Positions 1 to 10,819 of a DNA stretch of 37,810 nucleotides are shown one piece after another. The position numbers were made by a program, and so were the translations under genes. Below the pieces are notes generated by a model. The model was not told the origin of the DNA, ran no database searches, and was given only the letters and a program-made list of their open reading frames with translations. Origin of the DNA: Chara braunii (taxonomy: Eukaryota > Streptophyta > Charophyceae > Charales > Characeae); assembly GCA_003427395.1 (NCBI GenBank), contig BFEA01000656.1:743316-781125 (forward strand), in the 5' to 3' direction. Numbering within the stretch: the stretch's first letter is position 1; each line of letters opens with the position of its first letter.

Positions 1-373
1 GGGGGAAAGTAGGGGTGGAAGGACGCACGGGGGGGGAAGTCACGCGGCGGAAAGGTGAGCGGCGCGGGGAGGAACGGGTCGAGATCTGGGGGGGGGCGGA
101 AGAGGAGTGATGGGGGGAATCTCAAGGTGGGGAAAAGCGTGCAGTTGATCGTGAGGGAGGTGGGTGGTGGCGGTGCGAAGGAGGGGGCTTACCTGCGTGT
201 CAGCGATGGCAGCAACGACAGTGACGAGGCAACGATGGCGAGGACGTGGCAGCGATGGCGATATCGGGACAACGATGATAATGACGTGGCAGCGGTGCTG
301 AAGACCGTGACGATGACAATGATGTCGAGGACGTGGCAGCGCGGGAGCAGGGAGGGAGGGAGGGCCGGTTGCC

Positions 374-387
374 GCTCCGATACCAGT
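374..387 (-). promoter_or_regulatory. Candidate LTR-retroelement primer-binding site and LTR end
   Basis: Read on the minus strand, this is TGGTATCGGAGC preceded by one base and by ...TTGTCACA. That is the arrangement of an LTR ending in CA followed by a primer-binding site complementary to the 3' end of an initiator tRNA-Met (land-plant elements typically show TGGTATCAGAGC; one base differs here). If real, the LTR lies to the right from base 387 and the element body runs off the left edge of the window. No gag or pol is visible in the 370 bases available, so this remains a motif-level call. Confidence 0.3.
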
Positions 388-904
388 GTGACAAGGCGGA
401 GGCAGAGTAGCGAGGCCGGGGGGGAGAGAGAGGGAGAGAGTGAGGGCACACACACACACTCACTCAACTCGACACAGACTCGACTCGATGCGACGGATGC
501 AGACACGGAGAGGCAAAGTCACAAAGTCGCAAAGTTGCAATCTTGGATTCCGAACACAATGTCACAGCAAGTCACACTGAAGCACAAACACTGAGGCCGA
601 AAACTGAGTGCCCGTATTGGGCTTGAGTCCGGTCTTAAAGTACCGGCCTCAAGTTCAGTCCCGAGGGCAGAAATGCAATTTGCCTCAGGGCTGAACTGAG
701 AATCGAAGGTCTGAGTCTGGGCTCCAGAATGGCGGATGGCACCAAGTATCGAAATCCGAAAGTGCCAAAGGAGGAGAACGGGCGCCAAACTGCAGAGGGC
801 GCCATCAGTCGGGAACCAGAAGTTAGAAAACGAAAAATAAAATAGCAGCCTGGCGGGTGGTGACCCGCGGACCAGGGATCGAGCCCTGGATGAGTCTGTA
901 ACAT

Positions 905-1075
905 CATGCATGTCTTAGTGGCCAACCTTTTTTTGGTGGATTCGAGAGTCCTGCGTGATTGTGGTTGGCTGAACTCATGCATTTTTTGGTGGCCGAACTT
1001 TTTTGGTGACTTCAAGAGTCCTGTATGCTTCTGTTTACCTGAGCTTATGCATGTTACTGATGGCCAAATTTTCAG
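905..1075. repeat. 71-bp tandem repeat, about 2.4 copies
   Basis: The block beginning CATGCA, followed by a T-rich stretch and GAGTCCTG, recurs at 905, 976 and (truncated) 1046. The 70-71 bp spacing is direct tandem. The copies differ by scattered substitutions. No coding potential is evident on either strand. Confidence 0.7.
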
Positions 1076-1159
1076 CCTCACGTAGCAGAAGCTTGTCCGA
1101 ACCTGACTTTCGGTCGCACTAGCCATAGGTAAGAAGATCATTTGCTGCATGCACACATG

Positions 1160-1425
1160 CTTGGTGGGGTGATCTGGTAGCTATGCAAGGGGGTTTGGTA
1201 GCTAGGCTGTCCATGGTGGAGAGGGGCGGTGGGGGGGTTGGTAAAGAGGGCGTGGGTAGGGAGATGTTGGGCGGGTAGGCGAGTGAACATTTTTTGCTTC
1301 GTGATGGGGTGGTCTGGTAGCTGTGGGGGTTGGTAAAGAGGGCGTGGGTAGGGAGGTGTTGGGCGGGCAGGCGAGTGAACATTTTTTGCTTCCTGATGGC
1401 GTGGTCCGGTAGCTGTGCCCCCTGA
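1160..1425. repeat. 92-bp G-rich tandem repeat, two full copies plus a partial
   Basis: Units starting GTTGGTAAAGAGGGCGTGGG occur at 1237 and 1329 (period 92), and a partial related block with the GGTGATCTGGTAGCT motif precedes them. The G/T strand bias creates proline/threonine-rich minus-strand open frames, which I regard as spurious. Confidence 0.7.
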
Positions 1426-2467
1426 ATGTCTGTAGGAGCTTCCTCGCCAGGAGGCAAGCACACAATCTTGCAACCTCGTGTGCATTACAGTATGGCATGC
1501 GTAGTTGTTAACTGCCCCACATTCTCATTCATTAGAATGAGCTGCTAGAACATCAGACAGTGCATATATCCAACACGTGGCTTCGCTCATCCCTTTGAGG
1601 AAATCTTAAGTTGCAGTCTCTTGATGTATTTAGTGGTATGTGCATGGATGGGCAGTTTTTATGAGATATTACTATTGGAATGTGTGGAAGATGTTTGCGG
1701 ATAGTGGTACTGAGGAAATATCGCAACTTTTTGCCGCATCCACCATGTTATGGACTGTGTCATGAAGTGGATAGGAAAGGGTTTCACACAGTCAGGCCTG
1801 AAGTCCCTGTCCCAAGAGTCCCAATTGGTCCTCGTCCCTGGCTGTCCCGGTAGGTCGAGTCCCAGGGTCCATAGGTCGAACCGTCGTAGGCCAGTAGGAG
1901 GCGGGTAGGTAAAAGTACGCAGGTACCGCCAGAGGAATTCCAGTCCCGAAGTCCTATTTTGCAGCAGCGTGCCAAGAAAGTCCGGAGACTTCCAGAACAC
2001 CAAAGTTGGCAAGCAGAGGCCACTGGTGACCAGTACCGGTCCGAAGCAGGCACACAAAGTCAACTGCAGCTATTGATAGCTGCGACAGTGCTAAGGCCAA
2101 CACAATGTTCATTTGCAACGTTGTAGAAGCACTGCTGGTTGCTTGTCCGATCATGCGACCTGGACTGGAGAAGGCACTGGGGAAAAAGCAAGTGCACTGG
2201 CAGAGAGTTTCAGCCGTAGATAGGTTTAGCGAGGAGGGGGACAGTGGCCATAGCCGCAGAGGTTCAGGGTGACGTCACGCAGTGTATTCAAGGTAGATCT
2301 AGACATGTGGGAAGAGGGAGCACATCAGAAAGGTTGAGCGATACAAGACTTGAGTGCGAGAGAACACACACACACACACACTGCCGTGTTTTGCAGCATG
2401 GGCTGTTTTGTTGATGAAGTGATGTTTGTGGGTGGCCACGAGCTTTTTGGGGGTGGGTGTTTGGGAT

Positions 2468-2470
<3 letters not shown>

Positions 2471-2533
<63 letters not shown>
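2471..2533. repeat. (GA)n microsatellite
   Basis: An uninterrupted GA dinucleotide run of about 62 bases is flanked on the left by a short (CA)n tract near 2366-2380. It generates RE/SL repeat open frames on both strands that are not genes. Confidence 0.95.
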
Positions 2534-2539
<6 letters not shown>

Positions 2540-2975
2540 AGGGGGGTGGAGCTGGGTGCATACCTGTAATCGGGTTGCAGTGTTGGATTGCGGCTGCGGC
2601 TGCAGGATACTCGAGCTTTCCAATTGTATTGTATCATATTATTGAGTGGAAAATTGGAAATGCATCAGGCGCTGGATTCGTGTGTTATCTCTCGGGTGCA
2701 GTGTGAGCTTTCATCTGAATGCTCTCATCTTGCATTTTCGAATTGGATTGAAATTGCAAGGTTCATTGCAGATATACTGGCGGAATGACATAGTCTTTGC
2801 TAAACTGGGTAACTGAGATGAAATTTGGGAAGCAATTTGAGCAGTGCATACAATGCTATCAACTAAAAAGTTCTGCCTCCTTCACCTCCTTCCGCTCTTT
2901 CTGTGTTACCCCCTCTTGCCCCTGACCCTCCCACCTTCCCACCTGTCTCTACGTCATGCTCTCAACTGAATTCAG

Positions 2976-3308
2976 GTGGAAAGTGCAAGGAGGGAGGCTG
3001 CTGACAGCGGAGTTGAACTTGCGGATCTGAAGGCTGAGCTCTGGGCAGTTCGGGAAGCTGCAAAGGGTAGGGCACTTGGGGAGGATGAGCGGCAAAGCTT
3101 GGAACAGGCCCTTAAGGCAGTTTCAGCATCAGCATCAACAGCAGCTGGCGAGGCTGCCTCATGGCAGTCAAAAGCACAAACGCTGGAGAAGGAGCTCCAG
3201 TTGCAGGCCAAGGTTCTGGCAGGTACACAAGCTGAATTGGCACTTGTGAGGCAGCAAGTTCTCAATGCAGAGGCAGCAAAAGAGGAGGCACAAAAGTTGA
3301 AAGATGCG
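2976..3308 (+). CDS. Internal exon of a coiled-coil host protein
   Basis: This 333 bp segment encodes 111 residues with no stop. It is bordered by a 3' splice site (TTCAG, after a C/T-rich stretch at 2880-2960) and a 5' splice site (GCG|GTATGG), and both borders are phase 0. The protein is rich in Glu, Ala, Lys, Gln and Leu with heptad-like spacing (for example LKAELWAVREAAKG and LVRQQVLNAEAAKEEAQKL), indicating a long alpha-helical coiled coil. No catalytic motif is seen. It is most likely one exon of a large structural or tethering coiled-coil protein (golgin-like or cytoskeletal), but the family cannot be named. The next compatible exon is 17931-18026, also phase 0 and charged. The first in-frame codon is GTG and is not a start; upstream exons are probably outside the window. 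Confidence 0.7.
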
Positions 3309-3349
3309 GTATGGTTCTTGCCTGTTAAAAAAGATACTCTCCTTTTTTG

Positions 3350-3896
3350 TAGATGGGATGGGAGGGATGGATGAGAGGGATGGATGGGAGCGTGGGATGA
3401 GGGAGGGATGGGGAAGGGATGGGGGAGGGATGGATGAGAGGGATGGATGGGAGGGAGAGATGAGATGGATGCAATGGATGGATGGGATGGATGGATGGAA
3501 TGGATTTATGGGATGGATGGATGGAATGGATTTGTGGGATGGATGGACGGGAGTGAGGGATGGAGTGAGGGATGGAGTGAGGGATGGGAGGGAGGGAGGG
3601 AGGGAGGGAGAGATGGGAGGGAGGGAGCGATGGGATGGATGGATGGATGGGAGGGAGGCCTCTGATGGATGGGAGGGAGTGACGGGAGGGATGAATGGAT
3701 GGGAGGGGGGGATGGGATGGGAGGAATGGATGGGATGGATGGGAGGAGGGATGGGAGGGAGGGATGGGAGGGATGGATGGCAGGGATGGATGGCAGGGAG
3801 GGATAGGATGGATGGATGCAAGGGAGGGATGGCAGGGGAATGGATGGGAGGGATGCGAAGGGAGAGATGGATTGGATGCACGGGATGGATGGATGG
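3350..3896. repeat. GGATG/GGGAGG minisatellite
   Basis: About 550 bases of degenerate GGATG, GGGAGG and GGAATGG units begin about 40 bases past the exon donor. Purine (plus) versus pyrimidine (minus) asymmetry is extreme. The long glycine/methionine/tryptophan-rich and serine/proline/histidine-rich frames across it are translations of the repeat. Locally ordered sub-blocks exist, such as GAGTGAGGGATG repeated three times near 3551-3585. Confidence 0.95.
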
Positions 3897-4139
3897 TACT
3901 CAAACTATTTGAAATCCCCTTCTTTGGTCGTTTTTGGTCTTTTTTTTTTGTGAATTGGAAAAACATGAAATTTGGCAGGCATATACCTTATGAGCGGGGG
4001 AATCTTGGGATGGATGGTACTCAAATTATTTGAAATCCCATTCTTTGGTGGTTTCTAGTCTTTTTTTTTCCGTGTGAAATTGTGAATAAAAAAAACATGA
4101 AATTTGGCAGGTATGCACCTTATGAGCGGGGGAATCTAC
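3897..4139. repeat. 121-bp tandem duplication after the minisatellite
   Basis: Two copies start at 3897 and 4018 with TACTCAAAxTATTTGAAATC. Each contains a T-run and AAACATGAAATTTGGCAGG and ends TATGAGCGGGGGAATCT. The second copy is preceded by GGGATGGATGG, so the duplication includes the edge of the minisatellite. Confidence 0.8.
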
Positions 4140-4499
4140 AAAAAAGAATTAAAAAAAAGAAAAAGAAAAGGCCTCCCAAAATCTATGCTGGGCAGTTGCC
4201 CAGCTGGGCCGGACTCGCCCAGGAAACCCGGGGAAGTCAAAAACGAGGCAAGGATACCCCCCTCCAAAAAACAACTGACTTCAGGCCAGGACTGCACTTG
4301 TTCTGAGCAGTCAGAATCCAGCCTCACCTTCAAATTTGGTGATGGGTCACCCAGGGGAGTTTGGCTGGTATAAACAGTGAGTGAAGGGGTTTATGTTTTC
4401 TATTTTATTTCTATCTAAAATTAAGGGCAAAGTCTTGAAATACCCTTAAAAGTTGGGGTATTTCGTCAGATACCCTTGAAGCACAGGGGCACGACGAAA

Positions 4500-4600
4500 T
4501 ATCTCGAACGTCTGCTTTCGCCCCTGTTGAAAATGTCCCGAACTTCTTCTTTTGCCCCTGTCAAAAATGTCCCGAACTTCTGCTTTTGCCCCTGTCCTGG
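4500..4600. repeat. 34-bp tandem repeat, three copies
   Basis: The unit CGAACTTCTGCTTTTGCCCC plus CTGTCAAAAATGTCC recurs at 4505, 4539 and 4573. Between copies there are a few substitutions. It is non-coding. Confidence 0.75.
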
Positions 4601-4831
4601 CCACAGACAACTTTGCTATATGCCCTTGGCCGTGGACTGTAGAGGCCGACACACTACTTTTGCCATCTGCCCCTCTACCAGGCAGGCATCTTTTCAGCCT
4701 GCCCTAGATCCAACTTTTCGCTGTCCCCATTCAAATTTTGAAAGTGTGTGTTGGCATTGCTGTTTCCTGCTGGGTTGTTGCTGTCCGCGTTTCGCTAGCG
4801 GTGTGTTGCCAGTGTGTTGCCCTTGCCCCTT

Positions 4832-4976
4832 CAGGGTGTGTTGTGTTTGGGGGAAAGCCTGCTACCGTCTGCCCCCTGTACACAACACACCCTGATAACA
4901 AATGTATGCAAGTGATCTTTTCGGTCCAGTGCAGCCATAGTGACGGTTGTTGTGCTCGGGGAAAGACGGTTAATGG

Positions 4977-5026
<50 letters not shown>

Positions 5027-5108
5027 GAGTGAGAGGAGGTCTTCCCCCGAACACAACACGCCCTTGCTATGGCTGTAACTGGACCGGAAAGATCGATTGT
5101 CTACGTTC

Positions 5109-5165
<57 letters not shown>
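4832..5165. repeat. Nested palindrome with (GA)n and (CT)n arms
   Basis: A perfect 14-bp inverted repeat (CAGGGTGTGTTGTG at 4832-4845, complement at 4881-4894) is followed by a second inverted pair: 4917-4940 (CTTTTCGGTCCAG...) with 5067-5091. The sequence between the second arms contains (GA)n at 4979-5023, and (CT)n at 5113-5165 follows. The GA and CT runs can themselves pair, so the whole block can form a long cruciform or RNA hairpin. Confidence 0.7.
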
Positions 5166-5168
<3 letters not shown>

Positions 5169-5169
5169 C

Positions 5170-6940
5170 GTTGTCGAGTGCATCAGTCCCGCGCAGTGCG
5201 GGACCCTCCCGGCCGCGTCACGCAGGAGTGGTGTTTCTCATCACGATACACAAGGAGCTTCCACAACCCGCTCCGGCCGAGTGTGCCAGCCATACCTCTC
5301 GCTAGCCCCTACGACAGGATAGGGCCAACGCGAGGTACAACTTACCTCCACCTGAGGGAGCTGTCACCTCCCTTCGGTGGGCGTATCCCCGCCGAGCTAC
5401 CAGTCCACAACACGAAAGCTAATCAGTTGCAATGGCAGAGGTGGACCAGCCGAGGGTGTTTCTCGTTCGCTGTAGCATAAGGGGGTACGCGTGGTCCCAC
5501 GCCCCTATCGGACCCGCACACAAACCGACGCACTGGGGGGCTGAAGTCCCAGGCACGACTCGTCGTCGGTCGACTAGGACGCATCTTGCTCACCACGCGT
5601 TACACCACACTTGAAACATAAAAATAAAACACACACACACACGCAACGGCGTAAACAAACAACACAACAACACTCCTAGTCGCTTTTGTATCCAACCCAT
5701 AACCTTTCGACGCGGAAATCGGATAGGCGTCGCGCGTGAGACTTAGTATAAAACCTCGCGGGCGCAGGGCCTTCTCATATCGACTAGCAATGCATGCTTA
5801 CGCAAGCGGTCACAATGATGGCGTACTGTGTAGTATCTATAATCACGCGGTCCTCGACAATCTCGAGGGTCGCATTCGACACTTAAGTGTTAGATGACAC
5901 GCGCCTTGAAGGGTTAGTCTCTCGACGCTGGACAACCGCCAAGTGCGGTTGAGAACCACACCCTCTTTTGCACCCTGCGGAGAGTGGGTGGTACACAGGT
6001 TCATACTTGTGGTGGCAATCGTCTCTTATCACCCTGGAGACCAACTCCATCATCCAGGGCCTGGAGAGAAATCAAGGGGTTTAACTTTGACGGCTGTCAC
6101 GGACCACAATGTCCAACTATGGGAAAAAAAAATTACAAAGTAAAGGATAAAAAGGATCTCCCTTTTCTCTCAAAACATCATCAGTCTAACTTTTTCGCAT
6201 GGTCACAATAGGCTACGCGAACACCCAACGAATATGTATGTACGTATATGCATAGGGGTATAAATATGTGACGATCACTTCTCACAATCACTGTGGGACT
6301 CCTCTTAGCCATATATATGTATGTGATCGCAGGCAGTCAAATCCAAAGTCCGAACCATAAATATACCTGCAATCACATCAAAGATTCAACAAAAAAGTTC
6401 ACCCACTACACAGGGTGAACTTCAACCATTCTTTGCGCTCATTCCCCTTGCTTTAGCCACACAAACCCCAACCTTAGCGCACCTTTCCAACAATAAAGTA
6501 ATCAACATCTTTGTTAAATAGCCATTCAATAAAGTCCGGGTAAAAACACAACGAAACAAGCAAACCAGAGGGCTAAAGCCTTTAGGTTGAGTGGCAAGAG
6601 TGGATTGGAGTTGAGTCGTAAACTTTCGAATCGACAACCGACCTGTTATCAGTAATAACAGAAGTTGATCCTCGTGGGATGAAGTTGAAACTAGTCAAAA
6701 TCTTGAATCAAATCGATCAAGAGGACTTGTAACACAAGATAGGTCAATTCCCAAACTAAGCCATCAGTGTATGGAGAATAAATCCCCATAACACGTTCTC
6801 ACTTAAGACTCCCCTGATAACCAAGCCTAAGTCTACCTCTAAGTCAGTGCCCAAGGAAAGGTAGACCTATGGAAGAATCCCCCCTATACAAAGTGGATTG
6901 TCAGAATCGCAACCTGTCGAATATAATCTATCTCCTTTAA
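5170..6940. other. No recognisable gene
   Basis: This intronic stretch has moderate GC to 5.9 kb, then becomes AT-richer. Open frames are short, lack motifs and overlap on both strands. A (CA)n run lies near 5630. I see no RNA gene and no repeat I can define. Confidence 0.5.
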
Positions 6941-6949
6941 ACTAAGATA

Positions 6950-7450
6950 ATTTCGGCAGCGCTTCCCGTAGGGAAAGTGTTTTTTCATAATTATATTAGC
7001 CTAAATATGAAAACTGAAATAATTTTTAACTCTACAACGTCAAATTTTGTCTAACTCCCTGAATTTGTAAAATTCGGCCACCATCTCCTTTAGAGAAGTA
7101 GACTGTCCAAATTTATACTAAGTCAGATAAGCACTGAAGGTAAAACTTGAGTTTAGCCAAGACAAAATTTAACTAACTCCTTAGATTCGTAAAATTTTCC
7201 GAAGTGCTTCCGGTAGAGAAAATAACTTTCCAAAGTCCAAAATCTAGAAATGACTTTGACTTCCCAAAGTCCAATTTTGTTCAACTCTTTGAATTAGCAA
7301 AAAATTAGGCAGCACTCCCTTTAGAAAAGGAGACTTTCCAAATTTTTACTAAACCATATGTAAATTTAAATAAGTTGAACCTTGAAAACTCAAAATATGA
7401 CTAACTCCTTGGTTTTGTAGAAATTTCGGCAGCGCTTCCCGTAGAGAATG
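6950..7450. repeat. Degenerate ~117-bp tandem array, five copies
   Basis: A core resembling CGGCAGCGCTTCCCGTAGAGAA recurs near 6954, 7076, 7199, 7312 and 7427. Each is followed by GACTTTCCAAA-like sequence and preceded by AACTCCTT-GATT-GTAAAATT. Spacing is 111-123 bases. The copies are strongly diverged from each other but retain the same order of three blocks. Confidence 0.6.
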
Positions 7451-7768
7451 TGGCTTACCAAGATTTATACAAGACCAAGTATAACAAAAAGATCCCAGAA
7501 AATGCAGAAATTGACCTAAGTAGAAAAAACTTAGCTCAGAAAATGCAGAAATTGAAAGTAACTCCTATAACTCTAGCATGTGGAAAACATCTAAAAGAAC
7601 TACCTATCAAAATTGAAACTCATACTACGAAGTGATCTCACACAGCCACATGCAAAGCCAAACCACAATGGTAAATACTCTTCACCATCCCAAAGTCACC
7701 TTGGTTAAAAAACAGTTCGTAGTATTTCAATGATTTGTCCCTTCTACCCAAGCTTACATAAGGCATAA

Positions 7769-8440
7769 AGCTAGATCATCCAATCTTATGGAAACCTGTG
7801 TAGCTCAACCATTGAATATACACAAACGCAGGGCACTACAACTTTTCTCTTCCTTGGGCATATGACTAGGCTGTCCAGCGTAGTTGCCCAAAACTGTTTA
7901 AGTAAGTTGTATATAAATGTCTGCACTTAGTCTTTTAAGGCAGCATATGACTGAACCGATCATCTTAGATCAAGGTTCAGTCTCCCCCTTCTTACCACAA
8001 ATTTATTCTTAATTCATACTCTCTCCAGTTGGTGATAAGCTATAGTCAAACCATCCAATCTTATGGAAAAATGTTCGACTAGCTTGTTCATAAATAAAAA
8101 TAGTATAAAAATATTAGCAAGTTTATCCCTTTGGTTCCAGCATGTGCGTGGCTCCATACTAGACCACCCAATCTTATGGGAACCTGTCTAGTCCTTCGCC
8201 TAATTTTCCCACAGAATAAACAAGAAGACATTAATAAACATCAGAAAACCTAAACAAAGCAAGGCAACCAAGCCATCCAATCTTATGGAAAAATGCTTGG
8301 CCTCTGAAAAGTAAAACACAGGCAGCCCTCACAAGTCTAAGCAACCAGACCACCCAATCTTATGGAAACCTGTTTGGTCCTCCAGGCAATTAAAGATAAA
8401 CATAGCACTAGGCCCTCCAATCTTATGGAGACTCTCCCAG
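7769..8440 (+). repeat. Family of six ~35-nt hairpins with a conserved apex
   Basis: Six copies of a CCAYCCAATCTTATGGRRA-like core lie at about 7777, 8051, 8164, 8274, 8350 and 8414. In each, the core is embraced by a short inverted repeat whose sequence differs between copies: AGCTA/TAGCT (7769-7805), AGTCAAAC/GTTCGACT (8044-8080), ACTAGAC/GTCTAGT (8158-8192), CCAAGC/GCTTGG (8268-8300), ACCAGAC/GTTTGGT (8344-8378) and CTAGG/CCCAG (8408-8440). Pairing is complete or has one mismatch in each. Hairpin length is nearly constant (33-37 nt) while the spacer length varies. The conserved core can also pair internally (CCAT with ATGG). Constant loop plus covarying stem is the signature of a structured nucleic-acid element rather than a simple repeat. 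Function is unknown. Confidence 0.65.
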
Positions 8441-8449
8441 CCTTTGTTT

Positions 8450-9280
8450 GACCCAGTCAAACACAAGCAAGACTACCTTCCTTCCACCTTTCCCCCAGAT
8501 GGAAACCCTTTTCACAATCAGTGCAACTTCGTCCTTATAATGCTATTGCATTCTCTTTAATATGGGTGAGAGTTTTTCCAGATATTCCAGGTAGGGCACT
8601 CGCGGTGCATTAAGACGGAGGAGTAAGACAGAGGAAAGTGAAATTTCTACTTGCTGTATTAATTTACTCGCTGACCATCCCGACTTGGGATGATGACGCC
8701 GTAGCGTAAGCTGGCAGGAAAGTTGAAGAGGTGTCAAATGCGATGTCGTACCTGGTCGTTAAGTCAAACAACAAAATTGAAACTGAGTTTGCGCAGGCCT
8801 TTACTTAAATATGAGTTATATTCTAAAAGTCAAACTCAAAAACAATATGGGATGCATGCAATACACTTAGGCAAACTGTAGAAAGATATATAGATAGGGG
8901 TATTAACTGGGCTTATAGAAGGAGGATGAAACCTTTACCTCCCAATTCCCTGCCTCCAGAACTCCTCAGTTCCGGGAGAGCTCCCGCAATCGGTGGGCAG
9001 ACTCCCCACAGAGTCTTGATGCGGACCTACGGGTTGCAATCCCGCTTGCCGCCTTCCTCTCTGAATAGGATTAGACTTAGAGTAAGAAAGGCAGAAGATA
9101 AGGGGTTTCAGACGCTCGAGATACAGGAGAGGGACTGACTCAACTCATAAGAGAGGGCCTTAATACCTTTAGGCGCCTGAGGGCCCCGCAATGATGGCCA
9201 ATGTAAGCTGCAGTTTGGTCAACTGTTGTCAAACCGCCTGTTGTTGACTTCCTGACAATCTCTCAATTTGCAGCAACACC
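8450..9280. other. No recognisable gene
   Basis: Unique-looking intronic sequence containing only short frames with no domain motifs on either strand. I see no tandem structure until the 90-bp duplication begins at 9286. Confidence 0.4.
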
Positions 9281-9285
9281 TCTTC

Positions 9286-9467
9286 CTCTTCAACGCTTTA
9301 ATCACTCTTCCCTCATTCTTTGATGGCATTCTGCCTTTACTAAATCTGGTCGTGACTTCGGCCAGGTATGGGCAACTCTTCAACGCTTTAATCACTCTTC
9401 CCTCATTCTTTGATGGTATTCTGCGTTTACTAAATCTGGTCGTGACTTCGGCCAGGTATGGGCAACT
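9286..9467. repeat. 90-bp perfect-period tandem duplication
   Basis: Two copies (start CTCTTCAACGCTTTAATCAC at 9286 and 9376) differ by only about two substitutions, so the duplication is recent. The unit length is divisible by three, so a short plus-strand frame across it shows a 30-residue repeat, but nothing else supports coding. Confidence 0.85.
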
Positions 9468-10051
9468 CGATGTAACTTCGAATTAGCCTTCTATCCAATA
9501 AAATACACCCTTCTTAGACATCGGGACATACCGCAGGTATTAGCTCAAGGGTTGCCACAGTCACCCAAGTGGTAAGAAACTTGTCAAACAAAATGATAAT
9601 TGGTCTAATGAACCATTCGCAGTTTTAACGTGCAACGCGCCCACTCTCAACGCGCATGTCTTAGTTTTCGGACAAATGGGTGGCTTATGACAGGATCGAC
9701 CATGTAACAAGTGAAACGAGTGGTCGCAAGGGTGATGGTGGACGGGTACACTTGCACGTTATGCTACCCAGCCTGCCAAAGGGACACCGAGCAATCATGG
9801 GCCATGGGCAGACCTACGGAGACATTGCAAAGTCTGGCCCCTCATACTGCAGGTGAATTCTCCCTCTTTGGCGTATTCAATATTAGCGGCGAGGTGTCGG
9901 CAGGCCACACAATCCAACGCAGTCCATCACATTAGCTCATTCGATTTGGCTGCGAACAATAGTTCCCACTCCTCGCTCCGAGGTTGCAAGAGAACCTGCA
10001 CTGTTGGCACAGTGGCGTACTCACATGGGTAAGTTTCATTCCCCTTTTTTG

Positions 10052-10100
10052 GACGAGCGAAAATCGATTAAATTTTCCACTAGAATACGGAAATATACAC
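10052..10100 (+). repeat. Dispersed ~49-bp motif, copy 1
   Basis: The stretch GACGAGCGAAAATCGATTAA through GAAATATACAC closely matches 37149-37197 in the same orientation and part of 37722-37745. It is a family member of a short dispersed repeat; the right-edge copies form a hairpin (see 37141-37331). Confidence 0.55.
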
Positions 10101-10298
10101 CGAGGGATAGGGAGGGGCGGCGTCCTCCAATACCACGAGCAAGATCAGAAAGAATCTTTCGTCGGAACATGGCGGATGCATCCGGCTTAACCTTGAGGTA
10201 AGTACTCACGTTTTACGACTCTTCCATCCTCCCGCTCTCCCTTCCTCGATATCTCCCCGCACGCCTTTCCTCTCCTCACTCCCATTCTACACACCTAG

Positions 10299-10597
10299 TA
10301 ACTGACATTTCGTTAAAACTGACATATTTTTCTAAATTCACGAAAGTGGACTTAGTCAAAATTTCGTTGCTCATCGGGTGAGAAAGTGGTTATCCTCACT
10401 TTGTCCATCTATGTACCTCAACGTAAAGTACCGTTAACATACATCCGATGGTCAGATCATCGGGAGTCACCACGACACCCGATGATCTGATCATCCGACG
10501 TCATGGGGACAAAAAAACACTAAAAAATGTTGTTTTTTGGTACGCTCAATTTCGTGAATTTAGGAAAAAATGTTAGTTTCAACGAAATGTCAGTTTA
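10299..10597. mobile_element. MITE-like fold-back element
   Basis: Imperfect terminal inverted repeats of about 47 bp (TAACTGACATTTCG... at 10299-10345, complement at 10550-10597) bound a 299 bp element with no coding capacity. A second, inner inverted repeat (10444-10464 with 10478-10498, core CAGATCATCGGG) forms a central hairpin. The TA at each outer edge would fit a TA target duplication of the Tc1/mariner type, but two bases cannot prove it. It lies next to the 3' side of the gypsy remnant. Confidence 0.7.
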
Positions 10598-10819
10598 GTG
10601 GCAAAACTAACCTTACCACATGTCTCGCCCATGGCTAAAACCTCCAAAATGACCCTTCTCTCACTCGATTCCGTAAAGAAACGAGCGAGATGCTTATCTT
10701 TCATTTCCTCCCAAACTCACTTCCGAGAACCACCTCGCACCTTCTTTCTCTACCAACCTCGATTCTACTAACCTATCATCAAAACGAACACCACCATCGA
10801 AATCACCTCATCCAAAAAC

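Noticed and set aside
860-895. CCAGGGATCGAGCCCTGG as a tRNA T-arm
   Set aside because: The stem and B-box match are good, but no A-box or acceptor stem at tRNA spacing is found, so no tRNA or SINE is called here.
2288-2645. SLSLSL and REREREREE open frames around the GA tract
   Set aside because: Dinucleotide repeat translation; no flanking coding evidence.
3168-3966. Long minus-strand Ser/Pro/His-rich and plus-strand Gly/Met/Trp-rich open frames over 200 codons
   Set aside because: They are translations of the GGATG minisatellite; all frames stay open because the repeat lacks stops.
7769-8440. CRISPR array
   Set aside because: Repeats are irregularly spaced, lie in a eukaryotic intron, and the variable parts are self-complementary stem arms rather than spacers.
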